A program made the translations under genes and the position numbers. From positions 1 to 33,303 of the forward strand of contig JAFEBA010000093.1 in the NCBI GenBank assembly GCA_018266105.1: DNA of 33,303 nucleotides. The letters run 5' to 3'. Below, in pieces: positions 1 through 7,664 of this stretch (position 1 is its first letter; each line of letters opens with the position of its first letter). This DNA comes from a bacterium. Lineage in GTDB: Bacteria; Vulcanimicrobiota; Xenobia; Xenobiales; JADMJV01. The notes under the pieces were generated by a model that was not told the DNA's origin, searched no databases, and was given only the letters and a program-made list of their open reading frames with translations.

Positions 1-789
1 AACTGGCACGCCCAGAACGGCAAGTTTTACTGGCACTGGAGTCCTGAGAACGGTTTCGACATGAATTTCCCCGTCTACGGTTGGGACGAGGCCCTGATTA
101 CTTACATCATCTCGGCCTCTTCGCAGTGGCACCCCATCGAGAAACAGACCTATCTCGATAACTGGGTCAAGAGTCCCACTTGGAAGAACAATAAGGTCTA
201 CTACGGGCATAAGCTGCCTCTGGGCAACTTCGAATACGGTGGGCCACTCTTCTTTGAGCAATACACCTTCCTGGGCATCAATCCGAACGGGCTCACCGAT
301 GAATACGGCGTCAACTATGCAGAACAGGCCAGGAATCACACTCTCATCAATCGAGCTTACTGCATTGAAAATCCTAGGAAGTTTAAGGGTTACGGTCAGA
401 AGTGTTGGGGACTGACGGCCGGTGACAGCGTCAAGGGCTACGTAGCCCACTGTCCTCAGGACGACCGAGGGGTCATTCAGCCCACCGCCTCGATTTCATC
501 CATGCCTTTCACTCCTGAGTATTCTCTGGAGGCCATGCGCTACTTTTACGAAGAGAAAGGGGGCGAGATTTGGAGCGACTACGGTTTTGTGGACGGCTTC
601 TCCGAGCATTACAACTGGGTGGCTCCCAGCCATCTGGCAATCGACCAGGGCCCCATTGTGGTGATGATCGAGAACCATCGCAGCGGGCTGATCTGGAAAC
701 TCTTTATGGGCATCCCTGAGGTCCAGGCGGGCTTAAAGAGGTTAGGCTTTAAGGTCGGTCCTTCCCACCTCGCTATTCCACGATTTTGA
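1..789 (+). CDS. Glucoamylase-like (GH144-type) glycan hydrolase, C-terminal part
   Basis: The reading frame is open from base 1, so the gene starts upstream of the window; the first ATG at 61 is internal. The visible 262 residues match my recollection of the glucoamylase-like domain (Pfam PF10091, the domain of GH144 endo-beta-1,2-glucanases). Seen: YGWDEALI near the start of the segment, a GGPLFFEQY motif, many aromatic residues, and the C-terminal block with GFSEHYNW followed by IDQGPIVVMIENHRSG and a short GIPEVQAGLKRLGF helix. Acidic residues in the WDE and SEH motifs are candidates for the active site, but I cannot assign them. The natural product would be a secreted or periplasmic enzyme acting on beta-glucan; the signal peptide is outside the window. 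The 3' end overlaps the convergent sensor kinase gene by 17 bases. The family call is fairly safe; the exact substrate is inference. Confidence 0.75.
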   Translation, partial: NWHAQNGKFYWHWSPENGFDMNFPVYGWDEALITYIISASSQWHPIEKQTYLDNWVKSPTWKNNKVYYGHKLPLGNFEYGGPLFFEQYTFLGINPNGLTDEYGVNYAEQARNHTLINRAYCIENPRKFKGYGQKCWGLTAGDSVKGYVAHCPQDDRGVIQPTASISSMPFTPEYSLEAMRYFYEEKGGEIWSDYGFVDGFSEHYNWVAPSHLAIDQGPIVVMIENHRSGLIWKLFMGIPEVQAGLKRLGFKVGPSHLAIPRF

Positions 790-2143
790 GTTGGAATTGC
801 ACGCAGGCTCCGCCTTCCGGGCGGGACCTGACGTCCAGTTCGGCGCCGTGCAGGGCCACCACCCGGCTGGCGATGGCCAGGCCCAGTCCTGAGCTGCCGA
901 TATTGGAGCTGCGTCCGGCCCTTTGGCGGCGGGCGATCAGGGAGTGCTGGAAGCCGGGACCCTCGTCCAGGACGGCCAGGGTGACCTGGCCCGCCGGGCC
1001 AGAATGAACCGTAACCTCAACCTTGCTGTCCTGAGGGGAGCAGCGCAGGGCGTTGTCCACCAGGTTGCTGAGCACCACCAGCAGCTTGTCAGCGTCACCC
1101 CAGACGCACAGGCGGGGCTCTTCGTCCTCGTGGATGCCCTCCAGGCACAGGCGAATGTTTTTTTTGGCGGCTTCGCCTTCAAAGGTATCTACCACCGTCT
1201 GCAGCAGCGAGTAGAGCTCCAGAGAAGAGCAGCGCAATTCGTAATAGTCGAGGTTCTGCAGTTCCACCAGGCGTCCCACAAGCTCCGAGAGTCGGCGGGT
1301 CTCGCGCTCCAGCGTATGCAGCAGACGCGCTCGACGCTCTTCGTCCTTTTCGCCCAGCAACGATTCCACCGAGCCGCTCACGCCGGTGATCGGCGTTTTC
1401 AGCTCGTGAGCCACATCTTCCAAAAATAAACGGGTCTTGAGTTTTTCTTCTTCCAACTGGGCCACCTGGGTCTGGAGCGAGGCCACCAGCTTGTCGATGC
1501 CTTGACCGATGGCCTCCACGTCATCTCCACCCTCCAGCTGACCGGCTCGGGCGCGCAGACGCTTGAGGCTGCCGCGGAGCTCACCTGAGTAATAGAGCGC
1601 CCCTACAAAGGCCAGCAGGGCCAACAACACCAGGGTGCGTTGCAACAGTCGGCGCAGGTCGCCCAACCTTTGTAAGATATCGTCTGTGGTATGGGAAAGA
1701 TAGACGACTCCCGCCACTCGATTGTTCTTGGTGATGGGGATGGCGGCATAAAGGGCCAGGGAGAGCGGGCTCTCGTCGCTGATACGGGTGTAGCCGCTGT
1801 AGCGGCCGGCCAGGGCCTCGTTGATTTCGACCCGGAAAGCCACGTTGGGTTGCTGTGGCACTGCTCCCAGCGAGTCCACCAGCAGGTGCCGTTCCCGGTC
1901 CAGAATGCGAATTCGGCAGCCGCTGGCGGCCTGGGTTGCGCGCACCAGGCGATCCAGGTTGGCCAGTTTGTCCGACTCCAGACCCTGGCCGGCGAATTCG
2001 GCCACCGGACGTCCGACTGAGAGCATATAACTCTCGAGTTCATTCAGGGATTCGCTTTCAAAATGGCTCAACCAAAGGGAGATAGCGCTACCCAGAGCCA
2101 CCAGGAAGAGCACGGCCAGCAGCCAGGAAGGCGGCTTTTTCAC
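773..2143 (-). CDS. Two-component sensor histidine kinase
   Basis: 456-residue membrane histidine kinase. Residues about 7-25 form the first membrane segment and about 170-184 the second, leaving a periplasmic sensor loop of roughly 145 residues between them, followed by a HAMP-like linker and coiled coil. The H-box FLEDVAHELKTP places the phosphorylated histidine at His246. Later come the N-box (SNLVDNALRCS), the G1 box (DEGPGF) and the G2 box (GSSGLGLAIA), so it should be catalytically complete. Architecture resembles CreC/ChvG-like class I kinases. The start ATG overlaps the stop of the upstream response regulator by four bases (ATGA), so the pair is almost certainly co-translated and cognate. 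The 3' end overlaps the convergent hydrolase gene. The signal sensed is unknown. Confidence 0.93.
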   Translation of the reverse strand: MKKPPSWLLAVLFLVALGSAISLWLSHFESESLNELESYMLSVGRPVAEFAGQGLESDKLANLDRLVRATQAASGCRIRILDRERHLLVDSLGAVPQQPNVAFRVEINEALAGRYSGYTRISDESPLSLALYAAIPITKNNRVAGVVYLSHTTDDILQRLGDLRRLLQRTLVLLALLAFVGALYYSGELRGSLKRLRARAGQLEGGDDVEAIGQGIDKLVASLQTQVAQLEEEKLKTRLFLEDVAHELKTPITGVSGSVESLLGEKDEERRARLLHTLERETRRLSELVGRLVELQNLDYYELRCSSLELYSLLQTVVDTFEGEAAKKNIRLCLEGIHEDEEPRLCVWGDADKLLVVLSNLVDNALRCSPQDSKVEVTVHSGPAGQVTLAVLDEGPGFQHSLIARRQRAGRSSNIGSSGLGLAIASRVVALHGAELDVRSRPEGGACVQFQLKIVE

Positions 2144-2793
2144 AAGGCCAAACGGTAGCCCAGCCCGCGCACGGTTTCGATCAGATTCTGGCCGACCTTG
2201 CTGCGCAGCCGCTTGATGGTGGTGTCCACCACCCGGGCATCCCCTTCAAAATCGTAACCCCAGACCTTTTCCAGCAGAGAGTCTCGCTCCAGCACCCGCT
2301 CGCGGTTTTCGTAGAGTACACGCAGCACCTCAAATTCACGGGCGGTGAGCAAGACCCGGGCCTCATCGCGAAAGACATCGGCTCGTTGCCAGTCCACCCG
2401 CAGCTGGCCCATTTGGGTCTGGGTCAGCTTGCCCTTGCGCAGGTTGCGCCGCAGCCGGGCCATCAATTCGCGAGGGGAAAAGGGCTTGGTGACGTAATCA
2501 TCGGCCCCTAGTTCCAACCCGGCCACCTTATCCGACTCCTGGTCTTTGACCGACATGATCAGCACCGGCACCTCGGATTGGCGGCGGATGTTGCGCAACA
2601 CCTCCAGACCGCTCAGGCGCGGCAGACGCAGGTCGAGCAGCACGGCGGCGGGATTTTCGCGTTGGAACATTTCCCATCCCAGTCCGCCGTCGCTGGCCCA
2701 AAGGCTGCGAAAGCCCTCCTGCTCCAAGGTTACGGTGAGCAGTTCGGCAATCGAGGGGTCATCCTCGATGATCAAGATGGTCTCCACGGTCAC
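2140..2793 (-). CDS. OmpR/PhoB-family response regulator
   Basis: 217 residues: an N-terminal receiver (about 1-120) and a C-terminal winged-helix DNA-binding domain (about 130-217). Receiver residues are all present: acidic pocket Glu10/Asp11/Asp12, phosphoacceptor Asp54 in LLDLRLP, Ser81 at the Thr/Ser position and Lys103 in TKPFSP. The output domain has the OmpR hallmarks LTAREFEVLRVLYEN, VWGYDFEGDARVVDTTI and a C-terminal VRGLGYRL hairpin. The start codon is GTG at 2793; a second GTG lies two codons later, and no clear Shine-Dalgarno sequence is seen for either. It lies 40 bases downstream of a small secreted-protein gene and overlaps the kinase gene by four bases, making a standard two-component pair. 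Targets cannot be predicted from the window. Confidence 0.95.
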   Translation of the reverse strand: MTVETILIIEDDPSIAELLTVTLEQEGFRSLWASDGGLGWEMFQRENPAAVLLDLRLPRLSGLEVLRNIRRQSEVPVLIMSVKDQESDKVAGLELGADDYVTKPFSPRELMARLRRNLRKGKLTQTQMGQLRVDWQRADVFRDEARVLLTAREFEVLRVLYENRERVLERDSLLEKVWGYDFEGDARVVDTTIKRLRSKVGQNLIETVRGLGYRLAL

Positions 2794-2833
2794 GACGTTA
2801 GAGTGCTTAGGTGTCAGGCGGGTGACAACCTCT

Positions 2834-3199
2834 CTAGCGACGGTGCCAGCCCAAGCGGTCTTGTCGCCAGTTGTAGCGGTCGTTATTCCAGCCGCTCAAG
2901 TTCTGGTTCCAGTCCCAGTTGCGGTGCGTGTTGTAGTAAGCCTGGGGAACGTATTGGGTCTGGAAATTGCCTTGCGGGAAGACGCTGACGAACATCCCGT
3001 CGCGCACGAAGCGGTCGGCAATGTGCTGGCCATTCACTCGGAATTTGGCCTGGGAGAAGGGGATAAAAGTGACTCCATTATTGTTGGACAGAAATACACC
3101 GTGGGCCGTCCGACCGGTGACCATTCCGCTGGTCAAAGGGGCCGCCGATGCGGCCAGGCCGGTGAGTCCCAAAATTGCCAGAGTGATGAACTTCTTCAT
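2834..3199 (-). CDS. Small secreted protein, Asn/Trp/Arg-rich C-terminus
   Basis: 121 residues from the ATG at 3199. I chose this start because the protein then begins with a good Sec signal peptide (MKKF, hydrophobic core, cleavage near ASA-AP) and a GGAGGC ribosome binding site lies about eight bases upstream; a further-upstream ATG at 3250 would bury the signal. The mature part has a short beta-rich region (VFLSNNNGVTFIPFSQAKFRV, with an RDGMFVSVFPQG turn) and a tail rich in Trp, Asn, Tyr and Arg. I do not recognise the family. It sits directly upstream of the OmpR-type regulator and kinase with the same orientation and a 40-base gap, so it may belong to that transcription unit and could act as an accessory envelope protein; that is inference. 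Confidence 0.7.
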   Translation of the reverse strand: MKKFITLAILGLTGLAASAAPLTSGMVTGRTAHGVFLSNNNGVTFIPFSQAKFRVNGQHIADRFVRDGMFVSVFPQGNFQTQYVPQAYYNTHRNWDWNQNLSGWNNDRYNWRQDRLGWHRR

Positions 3200-3300
3200 T
3201 AGAATTCGCCTCCATTTAGCTTTAAATCTTGTGTGAATTTCTTCAACCACAGACTAAACCGCGAGGCTGAAATCAAATCCCGCTTTTTCTGAATTTTTTC

Positions 3301-4065
3301 TTAATTGGCGGAATAGCCCTTGACCCGCCGGGTCCATCCCTCCAGCCAGCGTTGTTCCCCTCGTTCGGGTGGGGAATTGCGCACCCGGCGGCGCAGCACG
3401 CCTTCGGCTGACTGACTGAAGGCCGCCAGGGGATTGCGCGAAAAGGCCCGAGCATCGCATTCTTCCAGGACCTGCAGTAGACCCCAGCCCTGGCCTGCGT
3501 AACGTTCCGTGTCTTTAATGCCCTCTCCCTTGAAATTAACATAGTCTAGAAGCGCGTAGACCCCGCCCTGAGTTCTCAGAATGGTGTAGAAACGTTGCTT
3601 GACTAATTCTGGCTGGCGACTGGCGGCTTGCATTTTGGGCAAAGCCTCCTGCAGGCGCAGCACCATAAATTGGGTCTGATCTCCCACTCGGGCAGCCAGG
3701 TAGCGGCGAAGTTCCTTGAGTCGGGGTCCGTTGTAGTCGGCTAGAAAAGACTGGCGATCGGGCCAGGGGCAGGCGGTCGGAATCCATTTGGGCACGTCCC
3801 CGTGCCGCGAGCGCAGATATTCGATTAATTTGGGAAAGCTTTCGTCAAAGGGGCCGCGATAACCGCGGGGATACCAGATGAAGTGACCGATTCCCAGCGA
3901 GGGAAATTCTTCCCCGTAGTTCCAGGACGTGAGTCCGTCGACCGTGCCCGAGCATTCATTCTGCCAGACCTTGAGCCCGGCCGAGCGAGCCTCAGCCGGA
4001 TCGACCATCAGGGGCTGGCTCCAGGCCAGAGTGCTCAGGCAGGCCACTAAAATCCATCTTGTCAT
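3301..4065 (-). CDS. Secreted lysozyme-like protein
   Basis: 254 residues with an N-terminal signal peptide (about 1-16, cleavage after AWS). The core has a T4-lysozyme-like arrangement: Glu37 in WQNECSG as a candidate acid, followed some 20 residues later by a GIGH motif (58-61) in EFPSLGIGHFIWYP, which parallels the TIGIGH of GH24 lysozymes with Ser in place of Thr. The C-terminal half contains YALLDYVNFKGEG and a GQGWGLLQVL segment, also reminiscent of substrate-cleft helices. I recall similar uncharacterised secreted proteins in other diderms. A periplasmic or secreted muramidase is therefore plausible but unproven; a lysozyme-fold binding protein is the alternative. The start overlaps the thioesterase stop by four bases (ATGA), indicating translational coupling. 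Confidence 0.6.
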   Translation of the reverse strand: MTRWILVACLSTLAWSQPLMVDPAEARSAGLKVWQNECSGTVDGLTSWNYGEEFPSLGIGHFIWYPRGYRGPFDESFPKLIEYLRSRHGDVPKWIPTACPWPDRQSFLADYNGPRLKELRRYLAARVGDQTQFMVLRLQEALPKMQAASRQPELVKQRFYTILRTQGGVYALLDYVNFKGEGIKDTERYAGQGWGLLQVLEECDARAFSRNPLAAFSQSAEGVLRRRVRNSPPERGEQRWLEGWTRRVKGYSAN

Positions 4066-4493
4066 GAGCGTTTGGCCGCCTTCAGGCTGTAGACGGCCCG
4101 GCCGGTGGCGATGCGTTGTCGCTCTCCTTGAAAAACATCCACGTTGATCACAGCCACTTGATTGCCCGTGCGCAGCACCGAACCCTCCGCGACCAGTTCC
4201 TCAGCTTGGGCCGGCAGCAGGTAGTCCACCCGCATATCCACCGTGCTGCAGCGGCTGCCAGAGGGAAGGGTGGAAAGGGCGGCGGCCCCGGCGGTGGCGT
4301 CCACCACGGTGGAGATCACCCCTCCGTGCAGGGCTTTGCGAAAGGGATCTCCCAAGAATTCGGACCGAAACGGCAGACGGACCCGAACCCAGCCGGGCCG
4401 CACCTCGTCGATCAAAAGGCCAAGGTGGCGGTCGAAGGCGATGTGCTCTTCAAAGAACTCCTTGACTGTGGCCATCCATTTTTCATCTGTCAT
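4062..4493 (-). CDS. PaaI-type hotdog-fold thioesterase
   Basis: 143 residues from the ATG at 4493. Farther upstream in-frame starts would run through the lectin gene and its terminator, so they are rejected. The hotdog signature is clear: the central helix motif LHGGVISTVVDATAGAAAL, preceded by RVRLPFRSEFLGDP, then TVDMRVDYLLPA and VINVDVFQGERQRIATGRAVYSL. This is the PaaI/YiiD-like acyl-CoA thioesterase group; the family usually hydrolyses acyl- or aryl-CoA in the cytoplasm. The His-Gly-Gly and the Asp in the long helix are the usual active-site residues. It lies only about 20 bases after an intrinsic terminator, with a weak G-rich region as ribosome binding site, and overlaps the lysozyme-like gene by four bases. 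Substrate unknown. Confidence 0.85.
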   Translation of the reverse strand: MTDEKWMATVKEFFEEHIAFDRHLGLLIDEVRPGWVRVRLPFRSEFLGDPFRKALHGGVISTVVDATAGAAALSTLPSGSRCSTVDMRVDYLLPAQAEELVAEGSVLRTGNQVAVINVDVFQGERQRIATGRAVYSLKAAKRS

Positions 4494-4514
4494 CGCGCCC
4501 GCTTCGCCCCAACC

Positions 4515-4540
4515 AAAAAAGCCCCCTCGGTAGAGGGAGC
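4515..4540 (-). terminator. Intrinsic terminator of the lectin gene
   Basis: On the minus strand an 8-base stem (GCTCCCTC pairing with GAGGGGGC, one G-U pair) with a four-base loop TACC is followed at once by six T residues. It begins about 23 bases after the lectin stop codon and ends about 20 bases before the thioesterase start. Confidence 0.85.
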
Positions 4541-4563
4541 TCTTTTCAACAGATTCGAGGGCT

Positions 4564-4971
4564 TTAGCCGTTGCCGTTGGACTCACTGGCCCAAAGGACG
4601 CGTTGACCGCGGCTGTAGATGACCACGTTACCGTCGTCCTGCACGCGCAGGGCGGCACCGGGGTGACCGGCCGTGTTAGAGGCCCAGATGACCGAGCCGC
4701 CGCCATACATCACCAGGTTTCCGTCGGGCTGCATGCGCAGTTCGCTGACCGGGGCCCCGTTGGTTTCGGTCGCCCACAGCACGCCTCCGGCGTTGTTGTA
4801 GAGCACCAGGTTGCCATCCTGTTGGAAGTCCAGGTGATAACGACCGTCCGAAGACCAGGCCTGCTGGCCCGGGAACATGGTCGAACCGGGGGGAAGAATC
4901 CCGCCCTGCTGAGCAAAGGCCGAACAGGCCAGGGTGAGAAACATCGCGGTTCCGATAAAGTATTTTCGCAT
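4564..4971 (-). CDS. Secreted bulb-type (mannose-binding) lectin
   Basis: 135 residues. Signal peptide about 1-20 (MRKYFIG, hydrophobic core, cleavage after AFA). The rest is a single bulb-type lectin domain (PF01453) with three tandem beta-prism repeats. Each repeat carries an intact mannose-site consensus QxDxNxVxY: QQDGNLVLY, QPDGNLVMY and QDDGNVVIY, each followed by a VLWA/VIWAS-type strand. All three sugar sites therefore look functional, and the protein has little else besides the signal, so a secreted or surface-associated sugar-binding protein is expected. The ATG at 4971 has a good GGAGGT site seven bases upstream. It has its own terminator and is probably monocistronic, transcribed divergently from the kinase gene. 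Ligand and partner are unknown. Confidence 0.93.
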   Translation of the reverse strand: MRKYFIGTAMFLTLACSAFAQQGGILPPGSTMFPGQQAWSSDGRYHLDFQQDGNLVLYNNAGGVLWATETNGAPVSELRMQPDGNLVMYGGGSVIWASNTAGHPGAALRVQDDGNVVIYSRGQRVLWASESNGNG

Positions 4972-4992
4972 TTTGATTACCTCCAGGTGTGC

Positions 4993-5007
4993 TATGCCTA
5001 GAGCATA
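4993..5007. promoter_or_regulatory. Inverted repeat in the lectin leader region
   Basis: TATGC, five bases, then GCATA: perfect 5-base arms about 20-35 bases upstream of the lectin ATG, overlapping a TATGCT hexamer that could be a -10 element. It could be an operator, or chance. The rest of the divergent intergenic region (4972-5085) also holds a small hairpin at 5046-5059 and no convincing -35 element. Confidence 0.3.
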
Positions 5008-5085
5008 AGAGGTCCGGCTGGTCTGAGATAGGTAAGTGAGTACCCGCGGAAGGGTCCGCCTGTCACCCGCCGGGGGAGATCGCAG

Positions 5086-6537
5086 TTGGTCGGGGCGAGG
5101 AGCCCAGGGGACTCTCGCGAACGCCCCAGCGTGTCACTCAAGACGGGGGAAATTCTTCAGGCTCGCTACCACGTGAACACCATCCTGAAATCTGGAGGCA
5201 TGGGCTCCATCTACCTGGCTCACGATGCCAATCTGGATGGGCCCTGCGCCATCAAGGAAATGCACCCCACCGACGACTCCTGGGTCAGCCGCCGCTTTCG
5301 CGAAGAAGCCAATCTGCTCAGTCAGTTGCAACATCCAAATATCCCTAGGGTGCGCGACTTCTTTCAGTTGGAGCGGGAAGGTGGAGTCCTTTGCTACATC
5401 GTGATGGACTTTGTACAGGGCATCACCCTGCATCAGGAACTGGAGATGGCCATCAAGGAGGGTCACCAGGGTCTGGATTCAGCAATGGCCCGCCAGATTA
5501 CCCTGGAATTGCTGGGGGTGCTGGAGTATCTGCATTCTCTCAAGCCACCCATCATTCACCGAGACATCAAGCCCGCCAATGTGATTCGCGACAGCGAGAG
5601 CGGTAAGCTCTACCTGGTAGACTTCGGCCTGGCCCGCGGCACCTCGGAGCATACCCAGACCACCGCCGGCACATTGATGTTTTGTCCACCCGAGCAGATG
5701 CTGGGCAAAGCCGATATCCGATCGGACCTGTATGCCCTGGGAGCGACCCTTTATTTGTTGCTGACCGGTCAACCCATTCAAATGGGGCGGTATACTCCGG
5801 TTCTGGGGCAGCGCCCCGACATCGAGCCTCAGTTGGCGGAAACCGTAGATAAGGTGCTGCAGCTCGACCCTGATCAACGTTTTCAGAGCGCGGCCGAGAT
5901 GCGCGCCTTCCTGACCCGACCCTATGTGCGGCCCACCGGCCCCAGTGCCTGGCCCAAGCGGGCCGGAACGGCCGCCGTGATTCTTCTGGCCCTGGGCTTG
6001 ATTGGCCTGAAGCCGTGGCTGGAGCGGCGCCAACCGACCCAGCCGATTCCCAGTCCAAGGGGGCAGAGCAGCACACCGGCCCCCGCCATTCAGGTGGTCC
6101 ACGTGGACCCCAGGCCCACCTGGTTTCTGCGCGAGAAAGCCTTTACCAGCGGCGACATGACCACCGGAACTCAGCGCATGTTGGCGGACCTGAACGAGGC
6201 GGCTCAGGAGAAGCAGGTGGCCGGCCTGGGCTACATCCGCTGGCACAAATTTACGCTGGGAGAGATGGATTACGAAGTGGGCCTGGTTTTTGAGAAGAAG
6301 CAGCCTGCACCTGGAGGTTCGATACAGTCCGGCAGCCTGCCCGGTGGGAGCGTGATCACTCTGACCCATAAGGGAGGTTATGAACATTTGCAGGATCGCT
6401 ACGTCGAGCTGCGCAAGTGGGCGGTGGACCAGCACCTGAACGTGGACGAGGCCCCCTGGGGCATCTACCGCGTGACAGGGCTGCAAACACCGGATCCAGG
6501 CCAATGGGAAACCGACCTCTACTACTTGATGAAGTGA
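5086..6537 (+). CDS. Transmembrane Hanks-type serine/threonine protein kinase
   Basis: 483 residues. The kinase domain spans about 28-280 with all catalytic elements: glycine loop LKSGGMGSIY (35-43), Lys57 in CAIKEMH, a Glu in FREEANLL, catalytic HRDIKPAN (Asp160, Asn165), DFG (Asp179) and PPEQ of the activation segment. A single membrane helix (about 293-308) leads to a roughly 170-residue outside region: a Pro/Ser linker, then an unrecognised alpha/beta domain. PASTA repeats are absent. The start is taken as TTG at 5086 because a GGGGGAG site lies seven bases upstream; a GTG at 5131, with no such site, is the alternative and would lose only 15 residues. It overlaps the next gene by one base (TGATG), so it is coupled to the propeller and barrel genes. 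Probably a sensor kinase for an envelope signal. Confidence 0.93.
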   Translation: MVGARSPGDSRERPSVSLKTGEILQARYHVNTILKSGGMGSIYLAHDANLDGPCAIKEMHPTDDSWVSRRFREEANLLSQLQHPNIPRVRDFFQLEREGGVLCYIVMDFVQGITLHQELEMAIKEGHQGLDSAMARQITLELLGVLEYLHSLKPPIIHRDIKPANVIRDSESGKLYLVDFGLARGTSEHTQTTAGTLMFCPPEQMLGKADIRSDLYALGATLYLLLTGQPIQMGRYTPVLGQRPDIEPQLAETVDKVLQLDPDQRFQSAAEMRAFLTRPYVRPTGPSAWPKRAGTAAVILLALGLIGLKPWLERRQPTQPIPSPRGQSSTPAPAIQVVHVDPRPTWFLREKAFTSGDMTTGTQRMLADLNEAAQEKQVAGLGYIRWHKFTLGEMDYEVGLVFEKKQPAPGGSIQSGSLPGGSVITLTHKGGYEHLQDRYVELRKWAVDQHLNVDEAPWGIYRVTGLQTPDPGQWETDLYYLMK

Positions 6538-7664
6538 TGAAAAGAAACGTATTTTTTTTACTGCTCGCCCTGACGGGCGGGGTCGCGGCTGACGGAATGC
6601 CGATCGGGCCGGGCTCTTCGCCTTCTCTGGCCTGTGACCGGCAGGGACGGCTCTGGGTCGCTTATGAGAAAGCTGGCGATATCTGGGTCCGCAGCAGCCA
6701 AGACAATGGTCAAAGCTGGGGGGCTGAGGTGGCCGTGTGCACGACTTTAGCTCCCTCGGTGCAACCCAGTCTCGGCCTGGATTCGAGTGGAGCTGCGGAA
6801 GTGCTCTGGTTGGAGGATGGCCAGGTTGCGTTCTCCCGCTCTGCGGACGGTCAAAGCTTTGCCGCGCCCGTCACGGTGGCGGCCGGCAAGTGTGCCGATC
6901 CGGACCTGGCCGTCGGTCCAGATGACTCGGTCCATGCCGTCTGGATCGATCTGAGCACCAAGTCCCCTGACGTCTTCTATGGCTACAGCAACAATGCCGG
7001 TAAGTCCTGGACGCGGGGGGTGAACGTCTCGCGTACGCCCGGGATCTGCAGTCATGCCGTGCTCAGTCTGGGGGGCGACAACCTGGTCAACGTGGCCTGG
7101 CTGGATACCAGCTCTGGTGTACATCGACCGGATATCAACGTGGTGCAAGGTTCTCAGGACAGTTTCAGTCCGCCCCGCAACGCCAGCAATACGGCCGGTC
7201 GTTCGCAGTGGCCGGAAATCTTGGCCACCTCCTCCAATCGAGTCTATTTGGCCTGGATGGACAACTCGCGCAGCAGCTCGGTGTGGGACATCTACTTTGC
7301 CCGGGCTCAGGACAATGGCCAGTTCACCCCGCCTATATTCTTCGATACTCCAGCCGCCTCGACCGACCCCACCCTGGCCTGCGATGATTCCAATCATGTG
7401 GCTGTGGCCTGGGTCGATGCCTCTCAGAATGCAGCCGCCCCGGACATTTTTCTGGCGCAGTCGGGCGATGGGGGAGTCACCTTCACCCAACCAGTGAACG
7501 TGAGTCAGACTCCGGGAGTCTCGCGCGCCCCTTCCATGGTGCTCAATCAAAACCAATATGTGGTGGTCTGGGAAGAAAGCGAAGGCGGACAGAAACTCAT
7601 CAAAGTCGGTCGCCAGGCCTTGACGCGCAAGCCGCGCCAGCCGGTCAGCAGCGGTAAATACTGA
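6537..7664 (+). CDS. Secreted BNR/sialidase-like beta-propeller protein
   Basis: 375 residues from the ATG at 6537, which overlaps the kinase stop by one base and gives a clear signal peptide (MKRN, hydrophobic core, cleavage near VAADG). The mature part consists of repeated blades of about 50 residues with Asp-box/BNR-like motifs: SSQDNGQSW, SADGQSF, SNNAGKSW, AQDNGQF and SGDGGVTF, each followed by a strand and then an AVWID/VAWLD/LAWMD-type strand. This is a six-bladed sialidase-like propeller fold. I do not see the arginine triad and Tyr/Glu pair of a true sialidase, so a binding or scaffold propeller is more likely than a glycosidase. Coupled on both sides by TGATG overlaps, it is probably expressed in step with the kinase and the outer-membrane barrel. 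Confidence 0.85.
   Translation: MKRNVFFLLLALTGGVAADGMPIGPGSSPSLACDRQGRLWVAYEKAGDIWVRSSQDNGQSWGAEVAVCTTLAPSVQPSLGLDSSGAAEVLWLEDGQVAFSRSADGQSFAAPVTVAAGKCADPDLAVGPDDSVHAVWIDLSTKSPDVFYGYSNNAGKSWTRGVNVSRTPGICSHAVLSLGGDNLVNVAWLDTSSGVHRPDINVVQGSQDSFSPPRNASNTAGRSQWPEILATSSNRVYLAWMDNSRSSSVWDIYFARAQDNGQFTPPIFFDTPAASTDPTLACDDSNHVAVAWVDASQNAAAPDIFLAQSGDGGVTFTQPVNVSQTPGVSRAPSMVLNQNQYVVVWEESEGGQKLIKVGRQALTRKPRQPVSSGKY

Noticed and set aside
4494..4706. N-terminal extension of the thioesterase through the lectin gene
   Set aside because: The extension would read through the lectin 3' end and its terminator, and is Pro/Arg/Ala-rich; the hotdog domain starts after the ATG at 4493.
5479..6504. Minus-strand frame opposite the Ser/Thr kinase
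   Set aside because: The kinase motifs lie on the plus strand; the antisense product is His/Gln/Gly-rich without a domain.
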